Shown: one piece after another, positions 43,981 through 52,638 of the stretch
How the letters are laid out: every line of letters begins with the position of its first letter
Numbering within the stretch: position 1 is the stretch's first letter
From: Terriglobia bacterium
GTDB taxonomy: Bacteria > Acidobacteriota > Terriglobia > JAJPHL01
Direction of reading: 5' to 3'
Assembly: GCA_021325275.1 (NCBI GenBank)
Contig: JAJPHL010000017.1
Coordinates: forward strand, 1 to 64,000
DNA: 64,000 bases
Made by a program: the position numbers and the translations under genes
Notes under the pieces: generated by a model
Database searches by the model: none
Told to the model about the DNA's origin: nothing
Seen by the model: the letters and a program-made list of their open reading frames with translations, nothing else

Positions 43981-44584
43981 TAAGCGGCTTTCCAAGCGTG
44001 AGGGCCACCGCCAGCCCGATCACCACCGTGCCGACAACACCCACGGCCAGCGCATGCTGCGAAAAAAATCGCAGAATGTGCCGTCCGTAGCGTTCCGCCA
44101 GCAGCCCCAGGATCGTGTAGCGGGCCAAGCGTCCCACTGTCAGTGCGATCAGGAATCGGCCGACTGGATAGTCCATCGCTCCCGCGGCGAGCACGAACGG
44201 CACCATGGGAGTGGGTGGCGGAAGCACGGCCGGCACGGCGATCGCCGCGAATCCTGAGCGATGGAACATGGCATTCACGCGCTCCAGCGTGCGCGCGGAG
44301 AATCGGCGCGTCAACATTTCCTTTCCGCCCTTGCGTGCCAAACGATAGGTGAAGAATCCGCCGAGCACCGAACCGGCGGTCGCCATCGCGGCGTAGTAGA
44401 GCCATAGCCCATTGCGCGCGACAAGCAGTACCGTGACCAAATCCATACTTCCCGGCAGCGGGATCACCGAGCTATCGAGAACGCCGAGCGGGATCAGTCC
44501 CAGGGCGCCGAGGTGTACGAAGAAGCGGCGCACGCTTCGGGCTGTGACCTGCGCCAAAAGCGCGGAGGCCGGAAGGTGAATCAT
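43964..44584 (-). CDS. VTT-domain (DedA/YqaA-like) membrane protein
   Basis: This 206-residue integral membrane protein has the VTT/SNARE-associated fold found in DedA-type lipid scramblases or transporters. Visible are the re-entrant region SSVIPLPGSMDLVTVLLVAR, the Gly-rich helix AGSVLGGFFTYRLARKGGKE, and AVPAVLPPPTPMVPFVLAAG followed by RFLIALTVGRLARYTILGLL. It directly abuts the DUF1684 gene (stop and start touching), so it is the last gene of that operon. A role in membrane lipid flipping or homeostasis is inferred from the family. Confidence 0.88.
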   Translation of the reverse strand: MIHLPASALLAQVTARSVRRFFVHLGALGLIPLGVLDSSVIPLPGSMDLVTVLLVARNGLWLYYAAMATAGSVLGGFFTYRLARKGGKEMLTRRFSARTLERVNAMFHRSGFAAIAVPAVLPPPTPMVPFVLAAGAMDYPVGRFLIALTVGRLARYTILGLLAERYGRHILRFFSQHALAVGVVGTVVIGLAVALTLGKPLIKKRA

Positions 44585-45442
44585 TTAGTGATGGCTGTAC
44601 GGCTTCTCGCCCGCCAAGATCGCAACGGGTAAATGGTTCTGCTTCGGCGGAATCGGACAGAAGAACATCGGTCCGTAGGCGCAGAGCGGATTGAACGCCT
44701 TGTTGAAATCGAGAATCGTTTCGCCGTTCGGCGTGCGCGCCACATATACATAACGCCCCACGCCGTAGGTCTCCTTGCCGCTGGAAGCGTCGCGGAAGAT
44801 GATGAACAACACGTCCGGCTCGTCGTCGTCGATGAAGGCGTCGAGTGTGTAGGATTGCCCGTCGAGCTTGAACGTGAGTTTTCCGACGTAAGGAAGCTGC
44901 TGCGGTCCGCCTTGCGACGAATCCACGGTGAGTTCGTGCTTGCCGCTAAGCGGCGTGAACTGCGCGGGCACCCGGTAATGCTCGTTGTAGTCGAAATACT
45001 TCAGTCCCGAGTAGCTCATCATCGCCTTGCCCTTGAGATTCGCGATGCGCAACGCGATTTTTCCGTCGGGGTGGCGGATTTGCAGGCGATACGAACCGAG
45101 CGCGACCCAATCGGTCCCGATCAGCACGTGCTCTTTTTCCTGCTTGCCGTTGACGGTAAGCAGCGGCGACGACGGAATCAAAACGGCGTCCTTGCCGCGA
45201 ATCACCACTTCGCCCGCGACCGGCGGAATGCCTTCACCCGGCAACTTCACCGTGGCGTTCGCGCCGCTGCCGAGTGTCGAGTGATCATGGTCGAGGATTT
45301 CCACACGCTCCACCGCAAACGGCGACTTATCGCCGCGCATTTTTTGTTCCTGATGCGCGCGCCACGCCTTGACGTCGGCGGCGCCCGAGGAATCACCCGC
45401 CAATAGGAGGAAAAGAGGAAAAGCCAGCATGAATGAAATCAT
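44585..45442 (-). CDS. DUF1684 protein with N-terminal signal
   Basis: This 285-residue protein has a short N-terminal hydrophobic segment (MISFMLAFPLFLLLAG), so it is exported or membrane anchored. The C-terminus has the DUF1684 signature FNKAFNPLCAYGPMFFCPIP followed by PKQNHLPVAILAGEK. The start overlaps the NTPase stop by ATGA, which fixes it at 45442 despite an open frame upstream. The function of DUF1684 is not established. Confidence 0.88.
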   Translation of the reverse strand: MISFMLAFPLFLLLAGDSSGAADVKAWRAHQEQKMRGDKSPFAVERVEILDHDHSTLGSGANATVKLPGEGIPPVAGEVVIRGKDAVLIPSSPLLTVNGKQEKEHVLIGTDWVALGSYRLQIRHPDGKIALRIANLKGKAMMSYSGLKYFDYNEHYRVPAQFTPLSGKHELTVDSSQGGPQQLPYVGKLTFKLDGQSYTLDAFIDDDEPDVLFIIFRDASSGKETYGVGRYVYVARTPNGETILDFNKAFNPLCAYGPMFFCPIPPKQNHLPVAILAGEKPYSHH

Positions 45443-46023
45443 ACTCCGAGACGCTCGCGCAGAAACGCGACAACCTCGCGATCGATCCACACGCCGCGCT
45501 CGGTGTGAAAGATGCGGGCGTGACTCTCCGGCACTTCCGCGCCGCGGCGCATCACTAAGGCGGCATCGGCGCGATCCAAAAACCGTCGGGCGCTGGTCTT
45601 GAAATCTTCCACGGTAGGATCGAGAACGGTGAGGTAAACATCCGGCCGCAGGAACTCGATGACGCTATTGGATTCCATAATGACATGCCCCGCCCCGGCG
45701 ATTTCCGTTTGCAGCGCCGGCATCGCGACGCCGAGCTGATGGATCGGCGTGCGCACCCAAAGCGCGCGCCGCGCGCCCGCGCGTAAAAAGCGCGACGTAT
45801 CGGTGCGGCCGGCGAGGTCGCGTTCTTCGTCGATGGCGTATGGACAATCGGGCGCAGTCACCGCGCAGGCGCACGGCTCGCCGGATCGCGAGCAAATGCC
45901 ATGGCCGTGCTGCGTGATCTTGACGGCGGTCCAGCCGAACTCCGGCATCGCCGCGATGATCGCCGCCGTCACCGACGTTTTTCCGACATCGCGCGACTGC
46001 CCGCCGACAACGACACACTTCAT
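45439..46023 (-). CDS. MobB-like P-loop NTPase
   Basis: This 194-residue cytoplasmic protein starts MKCVVVGGQSRDVGKTSVTA, a Walker A loop of the MobB/HypB-like SIMIBI class. A Cys-rich segment follows (GICSRSGEPCACAVTAPDCP) and then HVIMESNSVIEFLRPDVYLT, a MobB-like acidic strand. It could bind a guanine nucleotide cofactor or a metal, but no molybdenum genes are near. It is coupled to DUF1684 and lies 24 bases after a small protein gene. The substrate is unknown. Confidence 0.78.
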   Translation of the reverse strand: MKCVVVGGQSRDVGKTSVTAAIIAAMPEFGWTAVKITQHGHGICSRSGEPCACAVTAPDCPYAIDEERDLAGRTDTSRFLRAGARRALWVRTPIHQLGVAMPALQTEIAGAGHVIMESNSVIEFLRPDVYLTVLDPTVEDFKTSARRFLDRADAALVMRRGAEVPESHARIFHTERGVWIDREVVAFLRERLGV

Positions 46024-46047
46024 GCGTCGTCCTTCATGCGTCTCTTT

Positions 46048-46257
46048 TCATGCCGCGAGGCTCACATGTCCCACATCGAGCGCGTAACCCTCATCCGCCG
46101 CCACCTCTATCGCTTTCGACTTCAAGACGTTCGGCTCGGCCCGCTCAGCCACACCCGTCAATGGCCGCCGGACCACTTCCGCGCCCACTTGCACCCGAAC
46201 TTCCCAACGCTTCTTGTCCCCGTTCCACGCGACACTTGCCGAATCCGCTTGCAACAT
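46048..46257 (-). CDS. Small hypothetical protein
   Basis: This 69-residue cytoplasmic protein starts MLQADSASVAWNGDKKRWEV and contains SKAIEVAADEGYALDVGHVS. The ATG at 46257 is preferred over a longer frame because GGGAGG stands about nine bases before it. It is the first gene of the operon that continues with the NTPase, DUF1684 and VTT genes. No domain was recognised. Confidence 0.7.
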   Translation of the reverse strand: MLQADSASVAWNGDKKRWEVRVQVGAEVVRRPLTGVAERAEPNVLKSKAIEVAADEGYALDVGHVSLAA

Positions 46258-46331
46258 GGTCAAGTACCTCCCGTTAGCTCCATGTTCGCGCATACCGGGG
46301 CGAGAGTCAAATGGTCGTCGGCGGTGGTAGT

Positions 46332-46633
46332 GGTTCAATTTGAAGTCCGATCACAGGACTTGCGGAAATCGAACCCTTGCGCGTAGATATTCTTTGTATC
46401 AGGGCACGGCTTCAGCCGTGCCGCCCTCCGGCCTTGTTCCTGGGCTTTAGCCCCTGCGCCTTTCCACTTGGCAAGATTGTGGATCAGCCGTTGTTTGCCG
46501 GGGGCTAAAGCCCACTTTTCCAAGCGTCTGGGTCGGCACGGCTGAAGCCGTGCCCTGATACAAAAGAGATACAACGCGGCTGCACAGACGATTGGCTCAC
46601 AGTTCAAACAGGGATCGAATTCAAATTGATCCA
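46332..46633. repeat. MITE/REP-like palindromic element, copy B
   Basis: This roughly 300-bp element has ends GGTTCAATTTGAAGT and GAATTCAAATTGATCC. It contains the same inner pairs as copy A: TTGTATCAGGGCACGGCTTC at about 46395 with its complement ending near 46563, and GGGCTTTAGCCCC. Its arms match copy A in reverse orientation, including the GCAGACG flank. It fills the 416-base gap before the VOC gene. Confidence 0.8.
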
Positions 46634-46673
46634 CGACCTCGGCGGTTATACTGGAAACCCGAAGGAGGGACCC

Positions 46674-47024
46674 ATGATTTCAGCCGCTCATACCGTTATC
46701 TACTCCAAGAACGCTGAGGCGGACCGCGCATTCTTTCGCGGCGTTCTTGGATTCAAATCAGTGGACGCTGGTCACGGATGGCTCATCTTCGCGCTGCCGC
46801 CGGCAGAAGCGGCGTTCCATCCATCCGATGAAAACGGCGCGCACGAACTGTATTTCATCTGCGACGATCTGAAAGCCGAGATGGCTTCCTTTGTCCAGAA
46901 AGGTATTTCCTGTTCCGAAGTTCAGGAAGCCCGATGGGGCTCGATTACCAAGTTGCGCCTTCCCGGCGGCGGCACGATCGGCTTGTACCAGCCCAAGCAT
47001 CCGTTGGCGATCGATCTAAAATGA
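46674..47024 (+). CDS. VOC-superfamily (glyoxalase/bleomycin-resistance) protein
   Basis: This 116-residue cytoplasmic protein has the two beta-alpha-beta-beta-beta modules of the vicinal oxygen chelate fold: AAHTVIYSKNAEADRAFFRG in the first and HELYFICDDLKAEMASFVQK in the second. It ends GGGTIGLYQPKHP, typical of glyoxalase-like enzymes. GGAGGGA precedes the ATG at good spacing. The metal site and substrate cannot be assigned; it could be a dioxygenase, glyoxalase or resistance protein. Confidence 0.85.
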   Translation: MISAAHTVIYSKNAEADRAFFRGVLGFKSVDAGHGWLIFALPPAEAAFHPSDENGAHELYFICDDLKAEMASFVQKGISCSEVQEARWGSITKLRLPGGGTIGLYQPKHPLAIDLK

Positions 47025-47038
47025 CGCGTGGCCGTTCC

Positions 47039-49309
47039 TCACCGCCCGGGATTCTTGTGCGCCGCCGTGGTCTTCTCGACAAACAATAGGACGTCGTAGG
47101 TTTCCGGGGCTTTCTGGTTCGTCCAGAAACTGTCGGCAGCGTTTTCGCTGTACACGGCGCCGATCGAGCGAGCCTTGTGCGGTTGATTCAACCAGTCGAA
47201 CGCTGGAGTGTTGGGAGCGAACTGCCGGAAATCGAGCGCGAAGATCGGTATTTCGCTGGCGGCCATCATCGCGTCCAGGGATCCGGCGATTGCGGGCCCA
47301 ACCGTGAAATCGTGCAGACCCTTGCCGGACTCGATCGCCTGAAAAGATCCCTGGTTGAAGCCGAAACCGAAGACCACCATTTTGTCGCCATACGCTTTGC
47401 GTAAAAAAGACCCCATCGATTCGAATCCTAGACCGCCGTTCGTCGCGACGTGGGCGTTGTGGGCCCACAACACCACCTTCGCTTCCGGCGAATGGTCCAG
47501 AATCCACGTAATGTTATCGGCCATGCTGCGATCGCGCGAAACTTCGTTCGAGCGCATCTGCACGCTCTGAAGCACGACACGCGCGTTTTGGATCGCCCAC
47601 TCCAGCGCTTCATCTGGCTTCGTGTTCTTCGTCCGGCCAGCTTCCAAGCGTTGAACAATCTCTTTCCAATTTGCGACAACCGCCTTGGTGTCCACAGCCG
47701 GCCGCGGACGTGGCGCAACAGCCGTCAGGAACTTCATCTGGACGCTCTGTTTGCCGGTATGAAACACCTCTTTGTCCAACGTCACGCTGTATCCGGCGCC
47801 ACCCAAGAAAAACGACGGCTTGTCCGATTCGAAATCGAGATCTAGATTCGCCGCATTCGCATAGGGTTTGCCATCCACTTCGATCTCCAGCGAATCGAAC
47901 CAAGCGGTCCCTTGACCGGTGTTCATACAACCGAAATTGATGTTCGTCGCCTCGGCGGCGACGGGCAATTCGATCTCGTACCGTTTCCAATCGGTGGTGC
48001 CGGTCACTCCCCGGTCGTGCATATTGTCGAAAGCGAGCATGTTTTGGGACGGCCCATCTACACGCCACCACAAGCCAGCATACCCGTCGGTGACATTTTG
48101 CGTTTTAACATAGGCGCTGAATTTGATTCGCTTGCCGGCCGCTTCCTGAACTGGAAACGACCCGGTAGCAACGCCGAAATTGTTTCTCGGCGCACCTTGG
48201 AATTTCATCTGCAGGCTTTGTTTCCCACTGTGAAAAACCGCCGCATCGATTTGCACACGATATCCGTTGCCGCCTGTGAAAAATCCTCGCGGCGCGGGCG
48301 ACTCAAAGTCGAGATCGGCCGCGTTCGTGCCCCGATACGGCTTGCCGTCCAACTCCACTTCAAGTCCATCGAACCAGGCCGTTCCGTCGCCGGTTTGAAT
48401 GCAGCCGAAATTGATATTGGTGGCCTCCGCCGCCACGGGAAGCTCGATCTCATAACGCGTCCAATCGGAGGTGCCCTTCGCGCCGCGGTCGTGCATATTG
48501 TCGAAAGCCAGTTGCGAGCCCTTGGGTCCATCCACGCGCCACCACAATCCTGCGTAGCCGCGGGTAATCCCTTCGGTCTTGATATATCCGCTGAACTTGA
48601 CGCGTTTTCCAGCGGCTTCATTCACGGGAAATTGCGCGGTGGCGACGCCGAAACTGGGTCCGCCGCCAGCTTCTGTTGTGGCCGCGGCCTTCGCTTTCTG
48701 GCTGCCGTCGCGAACCAAATCTACGAGGTCGGGAACCGATTTCGACGCATAGTCGCTCACGATTTGTGCGGCCACGTCGGGCGTTTGCATATCGAATCCC
48801 GTAAACTGCACGCGAGCCTTGCCCGACTTGTTGATTTCGCGCATCCACTGGATCATGTCCAGCACCTCTTGCGTGTCCCAGGTCCAGAAATACATGCCGC
48901 GGAGAAGCTTCGCCGGATCGCCATTGCCGTTGAGCACGTAGTCGTTCAGGCGATACGCCTCCGGCATGTTCGCTTCAATCGAGAAAATCGAGAAACCCAT
49001 TTGAGTCACGAGAAACTCCAGCATGCGGTGCTTCAACTGAAAGAATTCGCGTGAACCATGCGTCGCCTCTCCCAGCGAAACGATCCGCGCATTGCCCACG
49101 ATCTTCTTCAACGGCTGCATATCCGCAAATCCATGACCGGCTTCCACAGTGTCCAGTTTCACGGCGTGTGAACGCACCCACGCCGCGACTTGCTTGTCGG
49201 TGTCGCCGGCGGATTGCCTCTGTGCTTGTGCGGAGATGGATAGGCCTGCTGATAAGACAACGATCAGCGCCAGAACTATCGTGTGGAGTGCTCGGTAAGC
49301 CCTATGCAT
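47039..49309 (-). CDS. Exported erythromycin-esterase-like protein with inserted repeat domains
   Basis: This 756-residue protein has a Sec signal (IVLALIVVLSAGLSISAQAQ) and an erythromycin-esterase (Ere) fold split in two. The first part contains SLGEATHGSREFFQLKHRML (E81, H84) and the last part contains SRDRSMADNITWILDHSPEA and VVLWAHNAHVATNGG (H617, H620). Between them, residues about 219-531 hold two tandem copies (about 155 residues, strongly alike) of a beta-rich domain with KFSGYIKTEGITRGYAGLWW and YEIELPVAAEATNINFGC, resembling a carbohydrate-binding module. Ere enzymes hydrolyse macrolide rings by a metal-independent esterase mechanism; here the natural substrate is unknown. Confidence 0.83.
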   Translation of the reverse strand: MHRAYRALHTIVLALIVVLSAGLSISAQAQRQSAGDTDKQVAAWVRSHAVKLDTVEAGHGFADMQPLKKIVGNARIVSLGEATHGSREFFQLKHRMLEFLVTQMGFSIFSIEANMPEAYRLNDYVLNGNGDPAKLLRGMYFWTWDTQEVLDMIQWMREINKSGKARVQFTGFDMQTPDVAAQIVSDYASKSVPDLVDLVRDGSQKAKAAATTEAGGGPSFGVATAQFPVNEAAGKRVKFSGYIKTEGITRGYAGLWWRVDGPKGSQLAFDNMHDRGAKGTSDWTRYEIELPVAAEATNINFGCIQTGDGTAWFDGLEVELDGKPYRGTNAADLDFESPAPRGFFTGGNGYRVQIDAAVFHSGKQSLQMKFQGAPRNNFGVATGSFPVQEAAGKRIKFSAYVKTQNVTDGYAGLWWRVDGPSQNMLAFDNMHDRGVTGTTDWKRYEIELPVAAEATNINFGCMNTGQGTAWFDSLEIEVDGKPYANAANLDLDFESDKPSFFLGGAGYSVTLDKEVFHTGKQSVQMKFLTAVAPRPRPAVDTKAVVANWKEIVQRLEAGRTKNTKPDEALEWAIQNARVVLQSVQMRSNEVSRDRSMADNITWILDHSPEAKVVLWAHNAHVATNGGLGFESMGSFLRKAYGDKMVVFGFGFNQGSFQAIESGKGLHDFTVGPAIAGSLDAMMAASEIPIFALDFRQFAPNTPAFDWLNQPHKARSIGAVYSENAADSFWTNQKAPETYDVLLFVEKTTAAHKNPGR

Positions 49310-49385
49310 ACGTCAAAGTATGCCAGAACTGGAGTCCATCCGGACGAGGGGGTGATCACGCCAAGACTTCCCACGTGCGGGTAGT

Positions 49386-49650
49386 GGCTCAATTCGAATT
49401 CGATTGGGGTGGAACTGTGAGGCAATCTCGTCTGCGCAGCCGTTTTGTATCAGGGCACGGCTTCAGCCGTGCCGCCAGCAGGCTCTTCTCCCTGGGGCTT
49501 TAGCCCCTGCGGCTTTCCACTTAGCAAGATTGTGGATCAGCCGTCGTTTGCCGGGGGCTAAAGCCCCCGATTTCCAAACGTCTGGGTCGGCACGGCTGAA
49601 GCCGTGCCCTGATACAAACCGGCTGCGCAGACGATTGGCTCACAACCTGT
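49386..49650. repeat. MITE/REP-like palindromic element, copy C
   Basis: This copy has GGCTCAATTCGAATT at its left end, then the same TTGTATCAGGGCACGGCTTC pair (49445 to 49617) and inner GGGGCTTTAGCCCC pair. Both outer arms are of the type that ends GGCTGCGCAGACGA, so it looks symmetric and lacks the distal right end. It fills most of the 408-base gap between the esterase-like gene and the dehydrogenase gene. Confidence 0.78.
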
Positions 49651-49717
49651 GGCTGGAAACGGCTTCCGAGTTCGGCCATGCCATTTCCGAGCCGAATGGT
49701 CGACGCCTAATCCTGGC

Positions 49718-50464
49718 TTAATCCACCAACTGGCCGCCGTTGATTTCGATACACTCGCCGGTGATGTAGGTGGCGCGTGGCGACGCGAGATACAAAATTC
49801 CGTCCGCGACTTCTTCCGGCCATCCGTGGCGTGCCATGGGGATCATGCCGCGGAACGTTTCCATCATCGCGGGCGTCGAGAACTGATCGTGGAACGGCGT
49901 CACGATCACGCCGGGATTCACCGCGTTCACGCGCACGCCGCTCGTGGCGCATTCCTTCGCCAGTCCTTTGGTAAAGGTGATCAGCGCGCCTTTCGTCGTG
50001 GCGTACGCGACGGCGCCACCGCCGCCGCCGTGACGTCCCGCGATCGACGCGACGTTGACGATCGCGCCGGACTTCCGCGCCAGCATGCCCGGCAGGAACG
50101 CGCGCGTCACCAAGAACACTGACTTGAGGTTCACGTTCATCACCAAGTCCCAAAGCTCTTCGTCCATTTCCGCGATGATCTTGCGCTTGACCAACGATCC
50201 CGCATTGTTGACCAGGATGTCCACGCGCCCGGCCAAATGCGATTCCACCGCCTTTTCTAGTGGAGGAATCCCCGCGCTCGTGGCGAGATCGCATTGCACC
50301 AGACCTTTCACGCCGAACGGCCGCAGCGTTTCCGCGCCCTCGCGATTGTTGCGGTAATGCGCGACCACGTTCGCGCCCGCTTCGGCAAATTTCTTCGCCG
50401 TGTGCCAGCCGATCCCGCTCGACGCGCCTGTGACCAATACGTTCTTGCCGTGAAATTCGCTCAT
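49718..50464 (-). CDS. Short-chain dehydrogenase/reductase
   Basis: This 248-residue classical SDR oxidoreductase uses NAD(P). It has the cofactor motif NVLVTGASSGIGWHTAKKFA, NNAG in VDILVNNAGSLVKRK, the catalytic Ser in VNVASIAGRHGG and YxxxK in AYATTKGALITFT, and the C-terminal AVNPGVIVTPFHDQF. The start overlaps ccmD by ATGA, so it is the last gene of the cytochrome c maturation operon, an unusual companion. The substrate is unknown; a FabG-like or sugar-type alcohol dehydrogenase is likely. Confidence 0.9.
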   Translation of the reverse strand: MSEFHGKNVLVTGASSGIGWHTAKKFAEAGANVVAHYRNNREGAETLRPFGVKGLVQCDLATSAGIPPLEKAVESHLAGRVDILVNNAGSLVKRKIIAEMDEELWDLVMNVNLKSVFLVTRAFLPGMLARKSGAIVNVASIAGRHGGGGGAVAYATTKGALITFTKGLAKECATSGVRVNAVNPGVIVTPFHDQFSTPAMMETFRGMIPMARHGWPEEVADGILYLASPRATYITGECIEINGGQLVD

Positions 50465-50607
50465 GCTTTTTTCCTCGCGGCTCGTTCGCGGAGCCGATCC
50501 AGTTCTTCCTTCAATTGCCGTCCGCGCGAACGCAGCGTCAAAAGATAAACGACGTGTATCGCCGCGACGACTCCGTAGGCGCCGAATAAAAAGTTGGCGT
50601 TGGTCAT
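50461..50607 (-). CDS. ccmD: CcmD-like heme exporter small membrane protein
   Basis: This 48-residue protein has one membrane helix (ANFLFGAYGVVAAIHVVYLL) followed by a charged helix (ELDRLRERAARKKA), the layout of CcmD, which stabilises the CcmABC-heme-CcmE release complex. Its ATG overlaps the ccmC stop and its stop overlaps the dehydrogenase start. It was identified by position and topology, since CcmD is poorly conserved. Confidence 0.78.
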   Translation of the reverse strand: MTNANFLFGAYGVVAAIHVVYLLTLRSRGRQLKEELDRLRERAARKKA

Positions 50608-51308
50608 ACGTCCTCCACGCGCAGTTGGCGGCGTAAGCGTTCCGCTTCGCGCTTGCCGCGTTCCAACGGCATGCGCTGCGTCAAATACCAACACATCAAC
50701 GCCTGCATCGCGAACCACGCCGCAAAAACCGTAAGCCACATGCTGCCTGGCATCCCGGAACCTTCTCCGCCCCCAATCACCGGCTGGGGATGCTGCGTGC
50801 GAAACCAGCGGTTCGACATGTACACCATCGGCACGGCTGCGATGGCGAATATTCCATAGACCGCGGAAATCATCCCGGCGCGATCCGATCCTTCCAGAAA
50901 TCCACGCAGCAACAGATACGCGATGTACAAAAGCCACGTGAGAAACGTGAGCGTGAGGCGCGCGTCCCAAACCCACCACGTGCCCCAGACCGGCTTGGCC
51001 CAAAACGTCCCGAAGGCCAATCCTCCGGCGCAGAAGATCACGCCGATTTCCGCGGAGGATGCCGCCAAGGCATCCCAAAACTCGGCCTTGGCGCGATCCA
51101 TGCGACGCAGAATGTACATCAGGCACGCCAGCGCGTTGAGCGTCAGCGCGACGCTGGCGGTCCAGAACGATCCCAGGTGAAAATAGAAAATCCGTTGCAC
51201 GTCGCCCTGTGTGAAATCGGCGGGCACCCACAGGAACGTCATGTATAGCGCGATCGCCATCAACACCACGGTGAAGGCCAGCATCGGTATGAAGAATCGA
51301 TTGCGCAT
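50604..51308 (-). CDS. ccmC: Cytochrome c maturation protein CcmC (heme handling)
   Basis: This 234-residue protein with six membrane helices presents heme to CcmE. The tryptophan-rich WWD motif is visible in WGTWWVWDARLTLTFLTWLL. The periplasmic His ligands are in QRIFYFHLGSFWTASV and in the later loop around TQHPQPVIGGG. The ATG at 51308 overlaps the CcmB stop (TGATG); a TTG one codon earlier is less likely. It lies in the order ccmA-B-C-D. Confidence 0.93.
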   Translation of the reverse strand: MRNRFFIPMLAFTVVLMAIALYMTFLWVPADFTQGDVQRIFYFHLGSFWTASVALTLNALACLMYILRRMDRAKAEFWDALAASSAEIGVIFCAGGLAFGTFWAKPVWGTWWVWDARLTLTFLTWLLYIAYLLLRGFLEGSDRAGMISAVYGIFAIAAVPMVYMSNRWFRTQHPQPVIGGGEGSGMPGSMWLTVFAAWFAMQALMCWYLTQRMPLERGKREAERLRRQLRVEDV

Positions 51309-51985
51309 CAAACATCCTCGATGACGAAATGGAACAACAACAATCCGAGCGTCGTGAAAACCACATCATATCCGATCAGTTGCGTGAACCAAAGCTGCGA
51401 AAGCGTTTGCTGCTGGAACAATTCGGCGGTCGCCGAGACCGCGGCGATCATATGAGGCACTGAAATCGGCAAGAGTAGCAGCGGCATCATCAACTCGCGC
51501 ATGCGCGTATGCAACGTGAGCGCCGAGAAAAACGTCCCGGTGACGACCAATCCCCAAGTGCCGGCGACGAGCACCGCGGCGAAGCGCCCCAGGATCGGCA
51601 GCAGCGGAAGATTGAAGAACATCGCGAACAACAGCGACAGGACGCACTCCGCGAGCACCACAAACGCCATGTTGCTGATGAATTTTCCCGCGAAGATCGA
51701 CGCCGGAGGAATCGGCGCGGTGCGCAATCCATGCAGCGTGCGTTCGTGCATCTCGCGTGGAAACGATTGGTTCATCGCCAGCATTCCGGAGAACAAAAAC
51801 GCCATCCACAACAATCCGCCGCCAATCCGTTGCGTCTCTTCGGCGTCGGGCTCGAAGCTAAAGCTGAACAAAACGATGACGAGCAGCCCGAAAAAAAGCA
51901 TCGGGTTGAAGATTTCCCTGCTGCGCCATTCGGCGCGCATGTCGCGCTCGGCGATGGCCCAGGCGGACTCGAAGAATCCGCTCAT
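51308..51985 (-). CDS. ccmB: Cytochrome c maturation permease CcmB
   Basis: This 225-residue protein with about six membrane helices is the CcmB permease of the CcmABCD complex. It has the N-terminal AERDMRAEWRSREIFNPMLF and the central ERTLHGLRTAPIPPASIFAG. It ends with a hydrophobic helix (LGLLLFHFVIEDV). The ATG overlaps the ccmA stop by four bases. Confidence 0.93.
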   Translation of the reverse strand: MSGFFESAWAIAERDMRAEWRSREIFNPMLFFGLLVIVLFSFSFEPDAEETQRIGGGLLWMAFLFSGMLAMNQSFPREMHERTLHGLRTAPIPPASIFAGKFISNMAFVVLAECVLSLLFAMFFNLPLLPILGRFAAVLVAGTWGLVVTGTFFSALTLHTRMRELMMPLLLLPISVPHMIAAVSATAELFQQQTLSQLWFTQLIGYDVVFTTLGLLLFHFVIEDV

Positions 51986-52638
51986 GATGCCGGCCTTTCT
52001 CGATCAACTCGGCCCTGCGTCAATCGCAAATATTGAGGCGCGAGAGGATCGATGTGCGCCGTCTGATGCGTGGAAACGATCACCGTCCGTCCCGCGGTCC
52101 GGAAATCGGCGAGGAGTTTTGCGACAAGTCCACTTGAAACGTCGTCGAGGCCCGCAAACGGCTCGTCGAGCAGCAACAAGTCGGGATCATGCAACACGGC
52201 GCGGGCCAGCGACAAGCGTTGGCGCATCCCCTGCGAGTAGGCGCGGGCGCGATAACGCGCCGCGTGCGCTAGTTGAAAATAGTCGAGCCAGCGAGAGGCG
52301 CGCGCTGTGCCGTCGCGCAGTCCATGGAGGCGCGCGTAAAACTCGAGGTTTTCGACGCCGGAAAAATCGCCGTACAGCAAACTCGAGTGGCCCATGAAAC
52401 CGAAGCGCGCGCGCGCCGCTTCACTTTCCACGGGATTCTCGCCGAAGATGTGGACTCTTCCTTCCGACGGCGACAAGATGCCGGCGAGCGTTTGCAGCAG
52501 CGTGCTTTTTCCCGAGCCATTGTGACCGAGAAGCGCTAGAATGCCTCCGCGCGCAAGAGAAAACGAAACTTCCTCCAGCGCGACCTTGGCGCCGAAGAAT
52601 TTTGACAGTCCGCGCGCTTCCACGGCGGATGCGCTCAT
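51982..52638 (-). CDS. ccmA: Cytochrome c maturation ATPase CcmA
   Basis: This 218-residue ABC ATPase drives release of heme-loaded CcmE. It shows Walker A in LLGHNGSGKSTLLQTLAG, the signature AYSQGMRQRLSLARAVLHDP, Walker B in DLLLLDEPFAGLDD and the switch His in VIVSTHQTAHI. The ATG at 52638 overlaps the stop of the preceding membrane protein; the frame upstream belongs to that gene's region and is not used. Confidence 0.93.
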   Translation of the reverse strand: MSASAVEARGLSKFFGAKVALEEVSFSLARGGILALLGHNGSGKSTLLQTLAGILSPSEGRVHIFGENPVESEAARARFGFMGHSSLLYGDFSGVENLEFYARLHGLRDGTARASRWLDYFQLAHAARYRARAYSQGMRQRLSLARAVLHDPDLLLLDEPFAGLDDVSSGLVAKLLADFRTAGRTVIVSTHQTAHIDPLAPQYLRLTQGRVDRERPAS

